Assembly (NCBI GenBank): GCA_964568795.1
Contig: CAZMRQ010000004.1
Location: forward strand, 1-64,000
DNA length: 64,000 nucleotides
From: CAZMRQ01 sp964568795
GTDB taxonomy: Bacteria > Pseudomonadota > Gammaproteobacteria > Comchoanobacterales > Comchoanobacteraceae
Direction: 5' to 3'
In this document: piece by piece, positions 9,151 through 18,531 of the stretch
How positions within the stretch are numbered: position 1 is the first letter of the stretch
Layout of the letters: the number at the start of each line of letters is the position of its first letter
Program-made: the position numbers and the translations under genes
The notes under the pieces: generated by a model
Seen by the model: the letters and a program-made list of their open reading frames with translations, nothing else
Databases searched by the model: none
Told to the model about the DNA's origin: nothing

Positions 9151-10329
9151 TTGCTTATCACGCTCATTCAACTTTTGGCAATCTTACCTAACTTATCAGA
9201 AACTGCCTTTGCCCCGCTTATCCCTATCATACACGACAGCTGGGGAATCACTATCCATCAATCAGAATGGATTTTAACAGCTTATATGATTGGCATGGCT
9301 TTTGGTGCCGTGACATGGGGGCTCATGAGCGATCATTACACGCAAAAAAAGTTGCTTTCATTTGGCCTTGGTGCTTATATCTTCACCACACTGTCATGCT
9401 GGACATGTGAACACATCCACTCATTTTATTTTGTACGTTTCATACAGGGATTGACTGTCACAGTCTGTTCAGTATCTGCCCTTGTCTTGGTTCGCACACT
9501 TTTCACCGGCACAACTGAGAGAACAAAAGCTCAAAGCCGCGTATCTATGGCTATGGCACTGAGTCCAGCCTTAGGCCCTATCATTGGAATGTATTTCTCT
9601 CAGGGCTTATTCTGGAAATATATTTTTTTCTTCTTTAGTGCGTTTGCCTTGTTTGTTCTGTATTTTGCATATCAGACCCTACCTGATTGCAAAATATCAA
9701 AAAAAACTTGTAGCTCATGGAGCAATTACACACAAGTTCTAATGGATCGACAGCTTATCTATAATAGTGCACTTACCGGTATTTGCATCGGCAACGCTAT
9801 GTCATTTTTCACACTTTCAGCTTACTATTACACGGAGTTTTACCATCTCAATGAAAAAATGATATTTCTCATATATATCCCTGTATCTATTGCTTTCATT
9901 ATTGGTGGGTCACTCTCTGAAAAAATCTCAGACTATATCAGCTGCAACTCAGGAGTACAGATAGGTGCAACAATTGCTGCACTCTTCTCATTTCTGCCTT
10001 ATGCAACACAATTAGCTGCCAACTCACCTAGCAATACCATGCTTTTGATTAGCCTAGTCAGTGTCATGTGCATGATGATAGGCACAGGACTTATTATTCC
10101 GAGGACGATTACCCGAGCACTCGATAAGCATCAACATCATCCAGGCTTAGCATCTTCGATTATGAGTTGTGTTTACTATATTGTAGCTGGAGTTATCACA
10201 TACCTAGCTGGCCATATCTTCCAAGAAAACCTTTTTTACTTCCACCGGTTTTTTTGTATTCTAAACCTAATCTTATTGCTAAGTTGCCATACATTAGTGA
10301 AGTCCTATGCCAAAGCTTATAGCACTTAA
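9151..10329 (+). CDS. MFS drug-resistance transporter, Bcr/CflA type
   Basis: 392 residues with about 12 hydrophobic spans. The beginning (LLAILPNLSETAFAPLIPII) and QSEWILTAYMIGMAFG match the Bcr/CflA branch of the major facilitator superfamily, proton-driven exporters of drugs or small metabolites in the inner membrane. A motif-A-like loop is present (GLMSDHYTQKK). The only possible start is TTG at 9151, directly after an in-frame TAA (9148-9150). The predicted N-terminus then begins exactly where family members do. A seven-codon ATG-TAA reading frame (9127-9150) abuts the TTG and could couple translation. The substrate is unknown. The last 23 bases overlap the glycosylase gene. Confidence 0.85.
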   Translation: MLITLIQLLAILPNLSETAFAPLIPIIHDSWGITIHQSEWILTAYMIGMAFGAVTWGLMSDHYTQKKLLSFGLGAYIFTTLSCWTCEHIHSFYFVRFIQGLTVTVCSVSALVLVRTLFTGTTERTKAQSRVSMAMALSPALGPIIGMYFSQGLFWKYIFFFFSAFALFVLYFAYQTLPDCKISKKTCSSWSNYTQVLMDRQLIYNSALTGICIGNAMSFFTLSAYYYTEFYHLNEKMIFLIYIPVSIAFIIGGSLSEKISDYISCNSGVQIGATIAALFSFLPYATQLAANSPSNTMLLISLVSVMCMMIGTGLIIPRTITRALDKHQHHPGLASSIMSCVYYIVAGVITYLAGHIFQENLFYFHRFFCILNLILLLSCHTLVKSYAKAYST

Positions 10330-10813
10330 GTCTGCATGGTTTGGCCGCGATACTGTGTCAGTCGCTCAGCAACTTATCGGAAAACAATTAACTTGTGGAA
10401 AAACATCAGTTATTATCACTGAAACAGAAGCATATACAGGCAAAAATGACCCAGCATCACATGCCTACAAAGGTCCCACAAAACGAAATCAGCCTATGTA
10501 TGGCCCACCTGGACATTGCTATATTTATTTGGTTTATGGCATGCATCACTGCTTGAATATTGTGACTGAAGCTGAAGGAACCCCTGGGGCTGTGCTACTT
10601 CGCAATGCTATAGACATACAGCGCAGTGAACATATCAATGGTCCAGGGCGATTAACAAAATACCTTAAGTTGAATAGGAGCATGAATAAAAAGCCACTTG
10701 ATGAGACACTCATTCGTATTTATGAAGGCAATCACATGCCCTCCTCTTCACACACCCGCATTGGAATCAGTTCAGGAAAAGACTTTCTATGGCGTTTTAA
10801 AGCGGATATATAG
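10307..10813 (+). CDS. 3-methyladenine DNA glycosylase (AAG/MPG family)
   Basis: 168 residues. It excises alkylated purines to start base-excision repair. Family strings seen include IITETEAYTGKNDPASHA, the Gly-rich GPPGHCYIYLVYGMHHCLNIV and GAVLLRNA, with the catalytic glutamate expected in ETEAY. It is somewhat shorter than the usual 190-200 residues, with a compact C-terminus. It starts inside the end of the MFS gene (23-base overlap), so the two are probably co-transcribed. Confidence 0.9.
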   Translation: MPKLIALKSAWFGRDTVSVAQQLIGKQLTCGKTSVIITETEAYTGKNDPASHAYKGPTKRNQPMYGPPGHCYIYLVYGMHHCLNIVTEAEGTPGAVLLRNAIDIQRSEHINGPGRLTKYLKLNRSMNKKPLDETLIRIYEGNHMPSSSHTRIGISSGKDFLWRFKADI

Positions 10814-11092
10814 ATCATTCTCATTTATACACATGATATGTGCATAACTCTGTTAGTATTCCTGTGAATTAAGAACAAATAAAAGCATTTCATAGTTATT
10901 TAGGATCAACTGTACAATGCTCTTACATTTTTAAATATTGATTATAATCAACTAGATATGAATATTAACATTCAAAACATACACTTGCTTTGTTAAATGA
11001 GCTTTATCATTTAGAAACCACACACAATGCAGAAAACAAAAACTTGCACAGACTGCTTCAGTTAGTTAAAATAGCAAAAATGAGATAAGCTT

Positions 11093-13387
11093 TTGCGCAC
11101 CCTTATCACCCAACATCAAAAGTTAACACGCCATATAATAGCTAACCGCGACATGTACCCTCATTTACAATCATACAAACGCATTATAACAATTGGCCAA
11201 CATGCGCGTGAACTTATGATTCGAAGCGACACACCGCACCTTATTCTTAATCAAACAGAGCAACTTGCTATTTGGCTGCAAGCAACTGATAATATCAATA
11301 CTGCTGAGCATATTCAAACAATATACGATCAATGCCGCCAATATGGGCTCGATGTGACTGATTGGAAAGATGCTCCTGAACAAGAACTACAAAAATACCA
11401 CGCATATATCAGCCAATATACCGACATACATAACGAAAATAAGACTGTCGATGGCTTTATGCTAAACCACACAATGCAGCACATGGATATTCCCGCCACA
11501 CTGTATAAAACTCAAGTCATTAGGCCATACCAAAGTTATATCGATAAGATCACAAAACTCAATCCCATCACAATCAGCCCACACTGTATCCAGCTCCTAG
11601 TTAATGAAACACAAAACCCGCAAGCAATTCTTGAAACGGCAGAAGAACTCTACAAAAGTCATCAATCTATTATTCTAACAAGCTCAAATGATACGCTTTT
11701 GAATAATCTTACACAAGCTTTGCCATCCAACTCTTCTCATATAAGCTCTCATTGCTCTACATCGCTTGATCAAACGACATGGTATCAGTTGTGGCATACA
11801 CTTCTCTCAATCCCAAAGCGATTTGTGCCGACAAACACTCTTTTAAATCTCGCTCAACAGCCCTATACCCAAAAAATACTCGCGCGAGAACAGCGACACA
11901 TCCTATCATCAGCACTGGCGCACTGGCCAGCTGAAATTGTCGATACAGACCTATCTTACCCCATACTAGACCCACTACTCGCGTTTATAAAGAAACAACA
12001 GACTCTTAGGTCACAAAAACATATGTCTAATGCTGACTGGATTGAGGTTTTTCATAAAACAACTCAAATATGGAAACTCAGCACACCTAGCAGCAATAAC
12101 CCTTACCACTGCGAATCAATGAAAAAATGGTCCTATTTTCTTATGGTAATTCGTCAATTTAATAGGAAAATGCAATGGAGTGACTGGCTCAAGGTATCTC
12201 ACATCATTGCCAAACGTATTGCCATTGAGCCATCTGCAGATGAAACCTGCCCTATTCAAATTGTGCCACTGGCTAACTGCTCAGGAATTGCTTCAAAGTC
12301 AATTATCCTACTTGACTTTCACGATCATCAATGGCCAAAGAAATCGTCAATCCCAGGGTGGCCATCCACCACATCAAACAAGCTCAATGAGTTAAAAACG
12401 ATCTATGGCAAACAACTTCTCAATGACATTGTTTCACAAATCCCTCACGTATACTGCCTAAGTTTCCAAGACAATCACCATAAAAAATGTGCAGCTTTTT
12501 CAAGCGACATAACCAAACAATTAGTTCTACCCCCACCGAAACATGGCGTGGCTTCGCCATTAAATCTCTATGAAAGCCTGCCATGGAAAGAACCCACACT
12601 CAAAAGTGCCGTTCAACTATTATCACACTATGCTCACTGCCCCACTCGCGGCTATATATTCCACCGACTTCAAATCAAGCGACCCCAAATACCCAATTTA
12701 GGCACTGATGCCCGCGCTAGAGGGATTATTATACATGAGTGGCTATCACAAAGATCATCCATCACCAACTTCTCCTCTTGGTTTCAAGGAATAATTCAAC
12801 GATTTATCAAAGAAGGGTACTATATACCCAAAAACCTATGGCATCATGAAATGTCGCGATGTCAGAAAATGATTCATTCCTACCTTGAACTTGAACAGCA
12901 ATGGCCTAGCCTTGCAAAAATGACTGAGATGGAAAAATCATATGAATATGCTATTGATGGAGTTCATTGCAAGCTGAGGGTTGATGGTGTTTTAAATTTT
13001 GGCTCTCATGCCATTTTAATTGACTACAAAACATCTGCACACAGTATTTCAGATTGCTTGCCCCATCGCCTTACAGCCCCTCAATTGCCTCTATACTCCT
13101 TAGCTTTTATGGGCAAGCAAGTCATCGGAGCCTCCTACCTTATTATCCAAGAACACACATCATTTTTCTCTGGCCTGACATGGAGTCGCGAAACACCCTA
13201 TCCACTCAAACATTACTCAAATAACATTCTAAAAGAATGGCAGGATGAGCTTCTCATATTAATGCAGAAGATTAAATCAGGTAACTCTGCACCACAGCCA
13301 ATCAATGAGGCTCTCTGTAACGAATGCGCCGTACGAAGCATTTGCAGACATACCTTGCATCAGGATCAAAGCTATGCAACTCACTGA
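11093..13387 (+). CDS. addB: AddB-like PD-(D/E)XK nuclease of double-strand-break repair
   Basis: 764 residues. The C-terminal third is a RecB-type nuclease domain with VDGVLNFG, IDYKTS and a downstream QLPLYSL helix. It also has the four-cysteine iron-sulphur staple of AddB: a first Cys in YAHCPTRGYIF and the C-x2-C-x5-C set near the C-terminus (CNECAVRSIC). The N-terminal two thirds is a divergent, inactivated helicase-like region as in AddB. It starts at TTG 11093 after an in-frame TGA; ATG at residue 21 is an alternative. It is followed with overlap by the AddA-like helicase. It is shorter than classical AddB and fits the AddB-related group paired with RecB/AddA-like helicases in Legionella and Coxiella relatives. 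Confidence 0.85.
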   Translation: MRTLITQHQKLTRHIIANRDMYPHLQSYKRIITIGQHARELMIRSDTPHLILNQTEQLAIWLQATDNINTAEHIQTIYDQCRQYGLDVTDWKDAPEQELQKYHAYISQYTDIHNENKTVDGFMLNHTMQHMDIPATLYKTQVIRPYQSYIDKITKLNPITISPHCIQLLVNETQNPQAILETAEELYKSHQSIILTSSNDTLLNNLTQALPSNSSHISSHCSTSLDQTTWYQLWHTLLSIPKRFVPTNTLLNLAQQPYTQKILAREQRHILSSALAHWPAEIVDTDLSYPILDPLLAFIKKQQTLRSQKHMSNADWIEVFHKTTQIWKLSTPSSNNPYHCESMKKWSYFLMVIRQFNRKMQWSDWLKVSHIIAKRIAIEPSADETCPIQIVPLANCSGIASKSIILLDFHDHQWPKKSSIPGWPSTTSNKLNELKTIYGKQLLNDIVSQIPHVYCLSFQDNHHKKCAAFSSDITKQLVLPPPKHGVASPLNLYESLPWKEPTLKSAVQLLSHYAHCPTRGYIFHRLQIKRPQIPNLGTDARARGIIIHEWLSQRSSITNFSSWFQGIIQRFIKEGYYIPKNLWHHEMSRCQKMIHSYLELEQQWPSLAKMTEMEKSYEYAIDGVHCKLRVDGVLNFGSHAILIDYKTSAHSISDCLPHRLTAPQLPLYSLAFMGKQVIGASYLIIQEHTSFFSGLTWSRETPYPLKHYSNNILKEWQDELLILMQKIKSGNSAPQPINEALCNECAVRSICRHTLHQDQSYATH

Positions 13388-16300
13388 TCAAAGCGTCCGC
13401 GCACGCGCACTCAATACATCTCATAGCTTTATCGTACAAGCACCTGCAGGATCAGGTAAAACGCATCTATTAGTTCAGCGATTTCTCGCACTATTAGCAC
13501 AGTCAGACCACATCGAAAACACACTCGCTATAACATTTACTAAAAAGGCTGCTGAAGAAATGAAAGAACGCATACTTCAATGGTTAAGCGATCAATCACC
13601 CGATCAATGGTTAAAAAAGATACAGAAACAAATCAAACAAAAAGGATGGGATAACGCGCTATTACAACAAAACTTACAAGTCATGACAATCGACAGTCTT
13701 TGCTACCAAATCGTTTCATTAAACCAAAGAGCACCCGACATACACCCCTACCCTGAAATACTCTACCAGCAAGCGATTGATCACTTTCTAAGAGATGACT
13801 CTCACTTAAATAATATCAACAGTATATGGCAATGGTGTGGTGGCGACCCCAATAGGCTATCATCGGCATTCACTGAGCTATTACGCGAACGCGTTGGTTG
13901 GGCTTATCACTTACTACAACAACAACCTTCAAGTATAATCGACTATACCAATCAATCGTGTGAACGCTTAGCTCAATGGGCTGTTAGCGAATTTATACAA
14001 AACACCGAACTTGTTTCGCAAATCTCCCACTTCCTAAATGCATTGAAAGCCGTGCATACCCATTCTTACCCCTTATGCGACATCAGCAATTCAGCCAATG
14101 ATTGGCAGCATTTGGCGAACTGGCTTCTCACCAAAAAAGGTTCTTTAAGAAAAAGGCTTACTCTCAAGCATGGTATGCCAAATAAAAGCATGATCGATGA
14201 TCAAACGCACAGTGAACTACACCGTCTATGGCAAGAACTTCGTACAGATCTTGGCAATAATTTACTGGCCTTGCTTCATCTTGCACATATACAAAACATC
14301 CACACCCCATTTATCTCTGCCCAGCAAGAAACACTTCTCATGGCTATTCGTTATCTGGCACCGCATCTTCTCGGCTATCTTCACACGGTATTTAGTGAAC
14401 AACTATGCGCTGATTTTAGTGAGATTCTTATACAAGCACGCTCACTACTTGTCTCTGATCCTTCTATACAAGAAAAACTCTATAATTCGTGTCATCACTT
14501 GCTTATCGATGAATGCCAAGACACATCTCCTGCACAGTTTGATTTAATTCATGCTCTGACCAAGGACTGGGACAATTCTCGAACATTGTTTTTAGTTGGC
14601 GACCCACAACAAAGCATCTATAAGTTTCGCTACGCCGATGTGCGTCAATTTCTCCACATCCAGCAGCACGGATTTGGTGAAAAAGATATAGAACCGCTTT
14701 CTCTGACTAATAATCTTCGCAGTGCTAAAAAGTTAATAGATGACATCAATATTATATTCACTCAACTATTTAGCTCTAAACAATGCATTAATTACGGACT
14801 GATGCGGCATCACAAGAGCCATGCGGTCAAAAAGACCCTAGGCGGACTATACACTTGTTGGCACAACGCAGGGCCTGAACAAACAATCTTAGATATTATA
14901 AAAAACACCGCACCTGATAAGGATGTATGCATCCTGGTACGCAAAAGATCTCAGGCATATGCTCTGATTCATCTTCTTAACACACATGCCATCCCATTTA
15001 ATGCCCCCGACATGTTTCCTAGCAAGCAACACGGCGTCTTTTCTGATCTGCTCTCTTTATCTATCGCACTTTTAGACGCATCTGACAAACTGGCATGGTA
15101 CAGTGTATTAACCAACGCACAAACAGGGATGACATTAGCTGATTTGACTTCACTAGAGAACAACGCTCCCTTATTTTTTGACCACACTTTCTTTAAAGAA
15201 GCAACCAATAACCCGCATCTTGACAAAGACGCTATGCAATTCTGGGCTGACCTTATCGGGCTATGTCAAGACAATCCTCAATGGCCAATTGGGCAGAAAA
15301 TCTGGCAATGTGCACACCACCTTGGTTGGCTTGCTCAGTTGGAACATAATCTTATCAGTGACATTGCTTCATGGTGTCATCTCCTAAATGAACTAAATAT
15401 CACACGTGGCATGCAGTTAAATAGACACACCCTGACACAAATAGCTGGCAAACAGCTTATGAGCAAACGAGCTGCGCACGCACAAGTACACATCATGACT
15501 ATTCATCATGCAAAAGGCCTTGAGTTTGATACAGTTATCGCCCCCTATTTGGATCAATATCAGCAACAACGTGACACATCTGCAACCTACTATAATAGTT
15601 TCTTTGATAGTGATGGGCTATTCTCATTGATGATACCTAAACAGTCTTGGTCAAATCAAGAGCATCGATTAGACTGGTACCGTTGGATTGATAAATGCCA
15701 AGCAGAGCAAGAGCAAAAACGGCTCCTTTACGTCGCTATGACTCGTGCAAAGTCTCGTTGCATAGTCATGGGACAAAACAATCCTGCTCCTCAAAGTTGG
15801 GCGGGATCACTGCAACACATCCATCCACAGTCCACAATCCAAGAAGTTCAATGCGCGTATTCAAATACTCAAAAGACGCACTTATCCTACTATTATCCAC
15901 GGCCCACTCCTCAAAGAAACGCGCAATATGAATGGAATGAGTGGATACCACATGAAGATGACTACTCATCAGCACTTGGCACAGTGCTGCACGACATACT
16001 CTATCGATTTTGGCAAAACCAGACATCTGACTGGACATCCATCAATGAAAAATATAACCATATATGGAAAAAAATCGTTATTGATCAGGGGAAATCACTC
16101 AGCGATCTAAAATACAGCATAGAACCTCTTACCTACAAACTTTCCAGATGCACCCAATTAGCGTGGATCATCAAAAAAAGATCGGAATTTGATGAAGCAG
16201 AATGGCCTTGCCAGTCAAGTTGTGGGCAAGACTGCGTTATCGACAGAATTTTCATTGAAGATGATACTGTGCATATTATTGACTACAAACTTAATTACCA

Positions 16301-16439
16301 TGAAAAGCAACATGCTCAACTGGAACTTTATGCCAAGGTAGCCCGAGAGTTCTTTCAAAAAAAACTGACAAAAACCTATATTTACGATATTAACGAAAAC
16401 AACTTAATAGAAATCAATCACACTTTAATATTATCTTAA
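13374..16439 (+). CDS. addA: AddA/RecB-like UvrD-family helicase-nuclease
   Basis: About 1021 residues. Superfamily 1 helicase motifs appear in order: Walker A APAGSGKTH, motif Ia ITFTKKAAEEM, Walker B-like DECQDTSPAQ, motif III VGDPQQSIYKFRYAD, motif V IHHAKGLEFD and motif VI LYVAMTRAK. The C-terminus is a PD-(D/E)XK nuclease with DRIF, IDYKLN and QLELYA. The frame is open from 13305, but I choose ATG 13374. It gives the family N-terminus (LTDQSVRARALNTSHSFIVQAP), has CAGGAT upstream, and overlaps addB by only 14 bases. With addB it should form an ATP-dependent helicase-nuclease that processes DNA ends for RecA. Confidence 0.88.
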   Translation: MQLTDQSVRARALNTSHSFIVQAPAGSGKTHLLVQRFLALLAQSDHIENTLAITFTKKAAEEMKERILQWLSDQSPDQWLKKIQKQIKQKGWDNALLQQNLQVMTIDSLCYQIVSLNQRAPDIHPYPEILYQQAIDHFLRDDSHLNNINSIWQWCGGDPNRLSSAFTELLRERVGWAYHLLQQQPSSIIDYTNQSCERLAQWAVSEFIQNTELVSQISHFLNALKAVHTHSYPLCDISNSANDWQHLANWLLTKKGSLRKRLTLKHGMPNKSMIDDQTHSELHRLWQELRTDLGNNLLALLHLAHIQNIHTPFISAQQETLLMAIRYLAPHLLGYLHTVFSEQLCADFSEILIQARSLLVSDPSIQEKLYNSCHHLLIDECQDTSPAQFDLIHALTKDWDNSRTLFLVGDPQQSIYKFRYADVRQFLHIQQHGFGEKDIEPLSLTNNLRSAKKLIDDINIIFTQLFSSKQCINYGLMRHHKSHAVKKTLGGLYTCWHNAGPEQTILDIIKNTAPDKDVCILVRKRSQAYALIHLLNTHAIPFNAPDMFPSKQHGVFSDLLSLSIALLDASDKLAWYSVLTNAQTGMTLADLTSLENNAPLFFDHTFFKEATNNPHLDKDAMQFWADLIGLCQDNPQWPIGQKIWQCAHHLGWLAQLEHNLISDIASWCHLLNELNITRGMQLNRHTLTQIAGKQLMSKRAAHAQVHIMTIHHAKGLEFDTVIAPYLDQYQQQRDTSATYYNSFFDSDGLFSLMIPKQSWSNQEHRLDWYRWIDKCQAEQEQKRLLYVAMTRAKSRCIVMGQNNPAPQSWAGSLQHIHPQSTIQEVQCAYSNTQKTHLSYYYPRPTPQRNAQYEWNEWIPHEDDYSSALGTVLHDILYRFWQNQTSDWTSINEKYNHIWKKIVIDQGKSLSDLKYSIEPLTYKLSRCTQLAWIIKKRSEFDEAEWPCQSSCGQDCVIDRIFIEDDTVHIIDYKLNYHEKQHAQLELYAKVAREFFQKKLTKTYIYDINENNLIEINHTLILS

Positions 16440-16442
16440 GAG

Positions 16443-17249
16443 GTGTATTGTAGAATATTACTATATAATAATCAGAAATCTATGACCTCACTTAAGCACG
16501 CATCTATCCAAACAAGAGTTGACAGCAGCATTGACGCAATGAATAGCATGTCTATCGAGCAACTCACTAAAAGCCGTGATAAAGACATGGCGCTGATAAG
16601 CCACGAGAAATTAGTTGAGCTAGCCACGCACGTGCGTGACTGCTGGCTAGTGCTTGAGCAAGCTATCATTCTACTGGCTCTTTACCACAAGACGTATTCA
16701 CTCAATAAGACTCATATTGATTACCTAGACGAAACAGAATATTTATTGGTATCAATGAAACATTCGCCTATTTTCAAACAGACCAACCAGCTATTGAAGT
16801 CAATTCAAAAAGAACGGACACAACAAGCAGCCTTTTTCTTCAACAAAGTACATAAGTGTATGCAAACAAATAGCGATCACCACCTTGTCATTCCAGCAAC
16901 AATCGATTGCACACTCAACCTCATGACTGCTTACTTTTATCTAGCACATTCCTACACAACAAAATGCGATACACACTATCAGACAATGAAAAGATATATT
17001 GTGAAGCATACACAGATTCAGTCACAATTAATGATAGAAATGGATAATATATCTAAAATTCTCTGCTATCAGCTAAATCAGCTTCACATAACCCCTGCAC
17101 ATAGTCAAATTTTACTCGGTTCATACAATAAGCTGAAAAAGCACAGTGAGAATATGACCAAACGGCATTTAACGAGCCCTTTTAAGAAAAAAGTTGATTT
17201 TCTACTATCGCAGATCCATAGTAAACTAAAAAAAGCAAACCGAAAATAA
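16443..17249 (+). CDS. Hypothetical helical protein
   Basis: 268 residues from a GTG at 16443; an ATG at 16482 (residue 14) is the more likely start, though neither has a strong ribosome binding site. There is no signal peptide or clear membrane span. The sequence is rich in His, Lys, Gln and Thr and predicted mostly helical, with an amphipathic Lys-rich C-terminus. It follows addA by three bases, so it is likely in the same transcript, and meets miaE tail to tail two bases later. I recognise no family. Confidence 0.65.
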   Translation: MYCRILLYNNQKSMTSLKHASIQTRVDSSIDAMNSMSIEQLTKSRDKDMALISHEKLVELATHVRDCWLVLEQAIILLALYHKTYSLNKTHIDYLDETEYLLVSMKHSPIFKQTNQLLKSIQKERTQQAAFFFNKVHKCMQTNSDHHLVIPATIDCTLNLMTAYFYLAHSYTTKCDTHYQTMKRYIVKHTQIQSQLMIEMDNISKILCYQLNQLHITPAHSQILLGSYNKLKKHSENMTKRHLTSPFKKKVDFLLSQIHSKLKKANRK

Positions 17250-17251
17250 AG

Positions 17252-17941
17252 TTAGACAGGCATACCACTATGGAAACGAACACATTGCTCAGGCTGTAGT
17301 ATCAGTTTACCCTCAAATTTTGCTAAACGGGTGTAACTATCACATACAGTATCCTCATCAAATCCCCACAATTGAGCTATCTCTAAATAAACCTGCGCAT
17401 GTCTTTGCTCTGCTAACATTAACTTTCTATAAAAAGATGCCAACAACTTGTCATCTAACACGTCTGCAAGACCATTAAAACGTTCACAAGAGCGAGACTC
17501 AATGAGCGATGAGATAACCAACGTATCGCATATTCTCTGCGATGGATCTGTGCTGCGAGCTAGCAATAGCGCTTTCCCATAGCGTGGAGGCTGTAAGAAC
17601 GACCATTCGACCTTATACTTCTTCAACCATGGAAGTAAAATCTCAAAATGACGCATTTCTTCCCTGACTATTCGGCTGAGCTGTGCTTGGATCTTTCTAT
17701 CCGCAGTTCTATTTAGCAAGGCTAGAGCACTTTGAGCCGCTTTGCGCTCACACCATGCATGATCAAGCAAAATCGTTTTAAGATGAATCGCTGCTCTTTC
17801 GTACCATATTTGTGGCGTGGATGTGAAAAGCTCATATTCTGTAATCAACATATACTCATCAGTTATAAAAAAAACATTATGACTTACATCAAGCTTTACT
17901 GCAATACACCAAGTCAAGTCATGTCTTTGATGATGTTTCAT
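17252..17941 (-). CDS. miaE: tRNA-(ms2io6A37) hydroxylase MiaE
   Basis: 229 residues. It is a non-haem di-iron monooxygenase that hydroxylates the isopentenyl group of ms2i6A at position 37 of tRNAs reading U-initial codons. Ferritin-like iron ligands are visible in DHAWCERKAA, REEMRHFE, SSLIESRSCERF and LAEQRHAQ. Family members usually begin near residue 31 here (MLITEYELF), preceded by GATGAG. The real start may therefore be 17851, with the upstream 30 codons overlapping the promoter region of the divergent gene. The enzyme needs oxygen, so the cell meets aerobic conditions. Confidence 0.9.
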   Translation of the reverse strand: MKHHQRHDLTWCIAVKLDVSHNVFFITDEYMLITEYELFTSTPQIWYERAAIHLKTILLDHAWCERKAAQSALALLNRTADRKIQAQLSRIVREEMRHFEILLPWLKKYKVEWSFLQPPRYGKALLLARSTDPSQRICDTLVISSLIESRSCERFNGLADVLDDKLLASFYRKLMLAEQRHAQVYLEIAQLWGFDEDTVCDSYTRLAKFEGKLILQPEQCVRFHSGMPV

Positions 17942-17986
17942 ACCGATCTTTTTTGTGTTAGATTATTAAAAATGGTTAATTAAATT

Positions 17987-18439
17987 ATGTTTCGTTTACT
18001 TCTTTTTGCAGCACTGTTGCTCTCTCACAATGCTCGCGCCTATGACTTACACATGTACATACAACATAAGTCAGATAAAACACCCTGTCTTGAAATCATC
18101 ACCCCTTCAGTATTGGCTCTGCATCATATGAATGGGGTCTACCCAAGCACTGTGGAATGGCTTAATGACACACCAAATGACGATCCTCCTACATTACATT
18201 TACTGTGGCATGATCTGACAGACAATGGACAAGATTTCCACTACGCCAATGAAAATCTTATTTTGCACATTCATACGATTGAAACAAAGCATAATGAAAT
18301 TATAGCTCGAATAATTGGATCACCTATTGACAGAACTATCATTTTGCACACAAAAAACAAATCATCAAAAGACCTGCTTCTTAACCTCAAAAACACCTCT
18401 ATTTTAATAAAAATACATAATAACAAGGAGTTTGTATAA
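17987..18439 (+). CDS. Small exported protein of unknown function
   Basis: 150 residues with a clear Sec signal peptide (MFRLLLFAALLLSHNARA, cleavage predicted after ARA), so probably periplasmic or secreted. The mature part has several His-rich beta-like segments (LHLLWHDLTDNG, LILHIHTIET) and no cysteine pair beyond a single Cys. It is divergent from miaE. I recognise no family. The following gene has its own promoter, so this one appears monocistronic. Confidence 0.6.
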   Translation: MFRLLLFAALLLSHNARAYDLHMYIQHKSDKTPCLEIITPSVLALHHMNGVYPSTVEWLNDTPNDDPPTLHLLWHDLTDNGQDFHYANENLILHIHTIETKHNEIIARIIGSPIDRTIILHTKNKSSKDLLLNLKNTSILIKIHNNKEFV

Positions 18440-18473
18440 ATATGCGTCATATTATGTAATTGATGCACAAAAA

Positions 18474-18502
18474 TTGACAATGGCGCCAAAAACATGCATA
18501 AT
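18474..18502 (+). promoter_or_regulatory. Strong sigma70-type promoter of the 836-aa orphan
   Basis: A perfect TTGACA (18474-18479), a 17-base spacer and CATAAT (18497-18502, five of six to consensus), 30 bases before the start codon at 18532. Confidence 0.7.
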
Positions 18503-18531
18503 AGTGAGTTAAATATAGACAGAAAGAGTTC

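Noticed and set aside
10990..11088. 33-codon reading frame from TTG before addB (NELYHLETTHNAENKN core)
   Set aside because: No ATG, no ribosome binding site, and the 279-base gap (10814-11092) shows no other gene features; probably chance.
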